From Phocoena phocoena (lineage: Eukaryota > Chordata > Mammalia > Artiodactyla > Phocoenidae): 64,000 nucleotides of DNA. Position 1 is the first letter of the stretch, and every line of letters starts with the position of its first letter. Made by a program: the position numbers and the translations under genes. The stretch covers positions 113,847,316 to 113,911,315 of the forward strand of contig NC_089222.1 of the NCBI RefSeq assembly GCF_963924675.1. Direction: 5' to 3'. Positions 58,448 to 64,000 of this stretch are shown here, piece after piece. The notes below the pieces were generated by a model that saw only the letters and a program-made list of their open reading frames with translations, made no database searches and was not told the origin of the DNA.

Positions 58448-59677
58448 GGGTGACCAACACACATTCTAATTACACTCAGAAGCTCCCCAAACAGTAGAAG
58501 AAGGTACATCTCGAGCTCCTGCTTCAGAATAACCCGGAACGCTTTATAAAAATGGGACACTTCTATTTTCTCTCTTAAAAGTTAAGATACTGACATCTGC
58601 AGTATCTTTATCACAGGGTTGTCATAAGAATAAAAAGTCACAGAAATGAGTAGATGTAAAGACACTACTTTTCACTTGTAAGACATTTTACAAGTTAAAG
58701 TCTTATTTTGCGTTCATCAAATGTCTCAGTGACAGAAATTTAGATGAGTTCACAAACTTAGTGTGAGTCCAAAGTCCTAAAGTTATTTTCTTCATTTTTA
58801 CTGAGGTATCTGTCATATTAATGAAAGTTCTATCTCAAACATCAGTAAAATATTATTGAAGTTTTTATTTTTCCTCATTCCTCATTTATTGAAGGCCTAC
58901 TCCTTTCAATCGCATAACGTACAAACTTTGTTAATTCTAAACGATGACTAGTTCCCCTTGGTTTTAATCACAACTGGATTAACATGGTCATGCTGTTTCC
59001 GTTCATTACACTCTCAAGCCCTGTCTACTGAAAATGCTTGAAAATGTGAGGCTGGTGATGAGCATATGTACCATGTGTCTGCAGCCTCTGAGGAAAGGGG
59101 GACCCTTCCTAATTAGAAAGTATTGTTTTACTTTTATGCAAAGTTCCAAAAGGAAATCCAGAAAGTCATTATTTAAACGTGTGGATGGAAAAACCTCTGT
59201 TCTTAAGTGTTGTGTTTGTTTGTTTGTTTGGTTGGTTGGTTGGTTTTTATCATCATGATTCATGGAGTTAAAAGGAAAAAAAAAACAATGAAAATCGTGT
59301 GTATGAATTTTGTACTCAGAAGTCTTTACTCAATGCAGATTACTGGTGTGCCAAACGATGCTTGCTTTATTACAATTTCTACCGAATGGTGCACCCCAAA
59401 TCGTGAAAGAGCCCTCAGGCAAAACGGTATGCCTCTGTTATGTTATTCCACATGAACAGATCTTGCTGAGGAGATGGTCCAGACTCCATCCTCACCCAGC
59501 TTTGAGGCAGATGTTACCTCACTTAATGGGGAAGTAATTCTCTTAATGTACTTCTTCCTGCTGTCAGTGGAAGGTGGAGGTGGGGGACTGATGAATGATT
59601 AATATTTGACATTTTGCAGTGTCTCAGCCTAAATTCTGACAACTGAAATCTCCCTTCATATACTACCATGACAAAAG

Positions 59678-59680
<3 letters not shown>
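58448..59680. other. Unique DNA, no gene seen
   Basis: No defended gene. TTTG/GGTT low-complexity run at 59212-59247. Confidence 0.45.

Positions 59681-59710
<30 letters not shown>
59681..59710. repeat. (GT)n microsatellite, 30 bp
   Basis: Uninterrupted GT repeat. Confidence 0.98.
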
Positions 59711-59712
<2 letters not shown>

Positions 59713-60140
59713 CTGTACTTCCAGAGCAGTAATTTGTTTTTACTGTAAAAGTGAGAAAACACATAGACACTGATGAATAAAATGCAGAATTATTTTTGCT
59801 TATATAAGTACTGCTGTATTGACAATGCAAATAGACTGCCTGATGTAAGCATTATATGTTGATTCAGAAAATTATTTAACTCAGCAGTAAAATCAACTGG
59901 GAGAACAAAACTATTTTATCCTAAGACTAAGCAGCATTTGGGGATATGGAAAGAGATTAGTGAGGGAGCAGAAACATTTTTCCAACCCAGCTTTATGTGG
60001 GTGATGGACTCACACTTTCAGTTAATCTGTTCTCTTTATTTTGGTATATAAGATAGATGATAACATCTCACAACAAATGCAGAGGTTCTTTTTTTTTCTT
60101 TTTCAATTTTCTATTTAAGAAAGAACATATTGAAATTCTA
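59711..60140. other. Unique AT-rich DNA
   Basis: No gene or recognised repeat. Confidence 0.45.
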
Positions 60141-60500
60141 CTTGTTTACCATGTGACAGTTACTGTTTTAGATGCTTCTGCATATGCCGTTTGATTATTG
60201 TAACAATCCCTGTATAAAAACATTATAATGTCTATTTGCAGATGAAGAAACTGAAGTTCATTCATTCATTCTCTGATTCTACAGAGATTCATAAGGTTAC
60301 TAGAATATCCTAGGTATGACTGTGAACACTGGGGAACACCACAGAGAAAATGTATTACAACCTTGGCTTATATGAATTTACTTCTTAATGGGAAAGGCTT
60401 TCACCCAATGAGACAAGTTTAGATAATGAAGGAGACTTTCCTAAGGATGCGTAGTTAAAGGGAGAGCTGGTATTTCAGATTAAGCCTTCTTTCTGCCAGT
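60141..60500 (-). repeat. MIR fossil interrupted by L2-like piece
   Basis: Minus-strand MIR blocks: accatgtgacagttactgttttagatgcttctgc (60149-60182) and gatgaagaaactgaag (60241-60256). A second part at 60440-60480 reads taaggatgcgtagttaaagggagagctggtatttcag. The middle, 60257-60400 (ttcattcattcattctctg, ctgtgaacactggggaacacc), looks like an L2 fragment. Confidence 0.6.
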
Positions 60501-60658
60501 TCACTATTGAACTATTTTCATAACATGGCATTATAGGTCATGTCAAAAGAAAATGCTTGACTCTCCTGATTTCCCAAGTTTACTGGAACAGATATCATCT
60601 CTGTTAGTTCCTCTCTTATTTCAGTCATCAATTTGTGCTGGAGCAGTAATAATATTCT

Positions 60659-60661
<3 letters not shown>

Positions 60662-60698
<37 letters not shown>

Positions 60699-60708
60699 AC
60701 GCGTGTGT
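60662..60708. repeat. (TG)n microsatellite, interrupted
   Basis: TG run to 60697, then cacgcgtgtgt. Alternating purine-pyrimidine throughout. Confidence 0.97.
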
Positions 60709-62480
60709 CCTTTCTCTGGGGGAACGAAGATGTTATTCAAGGATTGGAGGAAGCATAAACGATTCAGAGCACAAAGTACACTGAAAAGTCTAAATAACTA
60801 ATTTAAATAAAGCAAAGGGGCCAGAGAGGAAAGTTTGTTATGCATACTTTGTTATGCAAAGTAGTTGTTTGATCCAACGTGGGTTGATACTAAGTGTATA
60901 AATGAAAAAAATATATATTTCTCATATCAGAAATAATGTTATTGGCCTCATACCCTTGAATGAAGGTACAGTTAAATGGTCAGATGTTTCAACAATAATC
61001 CATTCCTCATTAATTACAGATATAGCTGTTCTGAGCATATATTGGAATGATTTCCCAGGTTGGGATGCTGTTTTAGAGTCAAGGGAAGCATTTCAAGAAA
61101 ATTAATAAATAAAACAAAAAGAAGTCTTGCCAGAGCTTTCTTGCCAGGTGGATAAGTACTCCTTACAAGGAACACCAGAAAATTGAATTGCAGGGAGGTT
61201 AAACCACAGAGCAACCCAAGTGACATAATGAGAAAAGTGGCAGAACTGAAATTACTATACAGTCACACTCTGCTTTAATCACTTGAAAAGAATCCATATG
61301 GCTTACACATGAGAGTCACCCAGTTTAGTCAGAATGTTCGTAATTACGGAAGTGGGGGGAAGCTGTAAGTTTTAGAAGCTAAGTTATAATCACTGTCTAC
61401 GCTCTTTCCTTTTTCCCTTCTTCATTAAGATTTAGCACTTGTAAGAGTTTCATATCTTATGAATATGTAGCCCCAAGACCAGATCAGTTTTGCCTTTTGT
61501 TTGCCCTATATAACTATAAAAAAAAAAGTGGCTATAACTTTTAATGTTGTTTTTGTGTATCCTTGTTCTAATTGGCGTAGAGGAGTTTCTGAGAGCCTTG
61601 GAGGCCATCTTAAACTGAAGGAACATAAGTAGGCAATAATTATTTTTGTCACCAAGCCAAAAGTAGCCAAAAATCCAGCAAGTGACCTAAGTCTAAAACA
61701 GCTCTTTTGTACTTCTTCATTCAGTGTCATTGTTTTTAAAATGTTTGATGATGAATTGGAACAGGTTGCTAGTATTGTAAGAACTAAAGTATGTTATTAT
61801 GAGTGCAAAGGATAGCCTCTTTCATTCCAAATGAGGTTTATTTTAGCAGAGTCCTTCTTAATGCCCAAGCTACTGGGAGCTTTCCTCAGGGTCTTCTAAT
61901 GACACATCTGGAGTCTGTTACTGACCTTGTTACCATTCAAACATCTCTCTGACTCGGTTTGGCTGTGTACTTTGACACTAGTGCAGATTATTTTAAAAAT
62001 TTAGAGAATTTACTTAACCAATTTCTTTTTGGTCTACACACTTATCATCTATATGTATTGCATTTAATGGTCATTTTGGTGCTTCATAGATAGAAACGAA
62101 TGTTATACAAATTTCTGCAGTGTATAAACAAATGTGAATGCGTTTTTTAAGTTTGGAAAGCTTACAGTATATGCTTAATTCCCAGTGCCCTGCCATTTGT
62201 TAGGTCACACATGTAAGGTTAGCTGAGTCTTGTAGGCCAGTTTCATGGTCTGGTAAGTTTGATAGAACAGGAATATAATTTAATGTAAGATGTCTCCCTG
62301 GGTAGCAAATGTGAAAAGTTGTAGATTAATGGGATGCTTGTGTATGTATGACTATGTACTTCTTTGCAGGGTGTATTTTCTGATTTATAAACTGATGATA
62401 AAAATTTTAAATGACATCAATTTTTGCTATATTAAGGACCTAAGCAAAGTTATAAGTAATCTTGATAAGAAATTTTTTTC
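60709..62480. other. Unique AT-rich DNA, no gene seen
   Basis: No defended gene. Ends in a short MIR/L2-type tail at 62490-62545 (cataaagcctgatacataatgatcattgaatgaatgc). Confidence 0.45.
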
Positions 62481-62553
62481 CAAACTTTCATTTAGCATAA
62501 AGCCTGATACATAATGATCATTGAATGAATGCTAGCTGCTATTTATTTTTGCA

Positions 62554-63010
62554 TGTTATATTCATTTCCTAAGGCTGCCATAACAAATTACCACAAACTG
62601 GGTGCCTTAAAATAACAGAAATATTTTCTCTCACAGTTCTGGAGGCAAAAAGTTCAAAATTAAAGTATCAGCAGGGCTATGCTCCCTCCAAAGGCTCTAG
62701 AAAAGAATCCTTCCTTGCCTTTCTAGTTTCTGAGGGTTGCTGGCAATGCTTGACATCCCTTGGTTTGTGACAGCATAAGTCCAATCTCTGTCTTCATCTT
62801 CACATGGACTTCTCCCCTGTGTATCTTTGTGTATGAGTCCAAATGTCCCCCTTCTCATAAGAACACCTGTCATAAAGACATCTTCCTTAGTTCAGGGTGC
62901 TCTCATCTTAACTGGATTTCATGTGCAAGACCCTGTATCTAAATAAGAGCATAGTCACAAGTCCCAGGTGAACATCAATTCTGGGGGGATACTATTCAAC
63001 CCAGTACACA
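62554..63010 (-). mobile_element. MLT1/MST-like MaLR solo LTR
   Basis: Minus-strand LTR. It begins tgttatattcatttcctaaggctgccataacaaattaccacaaactggg (62554 on) and continues with ctctcacagttctggaggc (62629-62647), catcttcacatggacttctcccctgtgt (62796-62823) and ttctcataagaacacctgtcat. It ends ggggggatactattcaaccc...acaca at 63010. The sequence and order match mammalian MaLR LTRs of the MLT1 group. No internal region or second LTR is present, so it is a solo LTR. Confidence 0.82.
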
Positions 63011-64000
63011 TACTAAGTTGAATAATTGTTTAATGTTCAATGATTTCAATGATGCGACCATAAATTAATGAAATAATGGTTAGCCAATAAAAGTCAAAAT
63101 CCTAACATGCATTATTCATCCAAGTATACATCTTGAGATACAATATAGTCACCACCCAACAAAATACTTGTTGTGAAAGAACAACAAAGTTTTTCTTTAC
63201 ACTTATCTCAAGAGTTTTGTCAAGAAAATCTGAATTCTTTGGTCAAGTGAATTTTTAACACGAAATGTTATTGCCAAACTTTCTGGACTACATGATTCAA
63301 TAGGCGTGTTTCAGAATTTCTTTTTGAAGAAACAAATACATAAATAAATATGTACATAAATAAATACACTTTAAGAGCAGTAGCAGTATTTATTTTAAGA
63401 TGGGTATTTTTTAAAAGTTGAAATCATTTCAGTCAGAGCAAAATAAGTTCTGATAGAAAGAAAATAAAACTGAGTAACAGGTAGATTCCTAATAGTATTT
63501 GATGCACATAAAAACATATTTATTTTCTGCACTCCTCCTAAGAGTCTGAGTTGCAGTATGTTTAAAAGGGAGCCCTTTCTCTTCCCCCTTCTCTCAAACC
63601 TGACCCCCAGTAAAATCTTTAGTAAACAAAATAATGCTACATATGTTTCAGTTATAAGGTGAATAAGGTCTGAGGTTCTAACCTGGAAACAAAACGAAAT
63701 GCTATAGATCTAATTACAAGCTAGATATCTATGAGCCCCCTAGGATTCTTACCTTACAGTCAATCCCCACACCCCATTCCTCTGCAGCAAGTCCTATTGA
63801 CTTTCCAAAGTATTGCTTTAATTTGAGGTTTTGTGGCATTCTATTCTGACATCTCTTTGAGCAAGCCACCTCCTTTCTTGGCCTAGATCATTGCCACAAA
63901 ATCTTAACTTCCCAACTTCCACCCCTGCTCCCAAACCCTACTACACATCTTCACTCAGTAGGAGAAGTGATCTTTATTTATTGGATCACAATATTTTGCT
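63011..64000. other. Unique AT-rich DNA, no gene seen
   Basis: No gene or repeat I can support to the right edge. (AAAT)n-like patch at 63340-63368. Confidence 0.45.

Overview
This window is non-coding mammalian genomic DNA, almost certainly from a cetacean (whale or dolphin). The main evidence is a set of tRNA-derived SINEs beginning with the ggcttccctggtggcgcagtgg head, ending in A-tails and flanked by target-site duplications (TSDs). This is the CHR (Cetacea-Hippo-Ruminant) SINE family, and the young copies are of the type abundant in whales. L1 elements with the cetartiodactyl-type 3' end agree. I found no host protein-coding gene, no exon I can defend, no rRNA or tRNA gene and nothing prokaryotic. 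All the coding-like stretches are decayed L1 or endogenous retrovirus (ERV) genes.

Layout. 1-411 is the 5' end of a young minus-strand L1 that runs off the left edge. 590-4895 is an older minus-strand L1 carrying a SINE and a 63-bp TA tract. From 4.9 to 33.3 kb the DNA is AT-rich and mostly unique, with scattered MIR and L2 fossils, two SINEs, microsatellites and several stretches that look like conserved non-coding elements. From 33.3 to 48.0 kb lies a minus-strand class I (gamma-like) ERV: 5' LTR at 47.7-48.0 kb, a tRNA-Arg type primer binding site, decayed gag, pol and env, and a 3' LTR at 33.3-33.85 kb. Its RNase H region is split by an old L1, which is itself split by a full-length young L1, which in turn carries a SINE in ORF1. 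From 48 to 64 kb there is more unique DNA with an old DNA-transposon fossil, L2 and MIR, five SINEs, a short L1 tail with a perfect 15-bp TSD, and an MLT1-like solo LTR near the right end.

No genes work together here in a functional sense. The window mainly records successive transposition events. The most useful observations are the four-level nesting at 33-48 kb, the identifiable ERV primer binding site and its internal deletion joining nucleocapsid to reverse transcriptase, a probable L1 3' transduction at 36.48-36.67 kb, and a few motif-rich unique stretches that may be regulatory. I cannot tell whether the window is intergenic or intronic.
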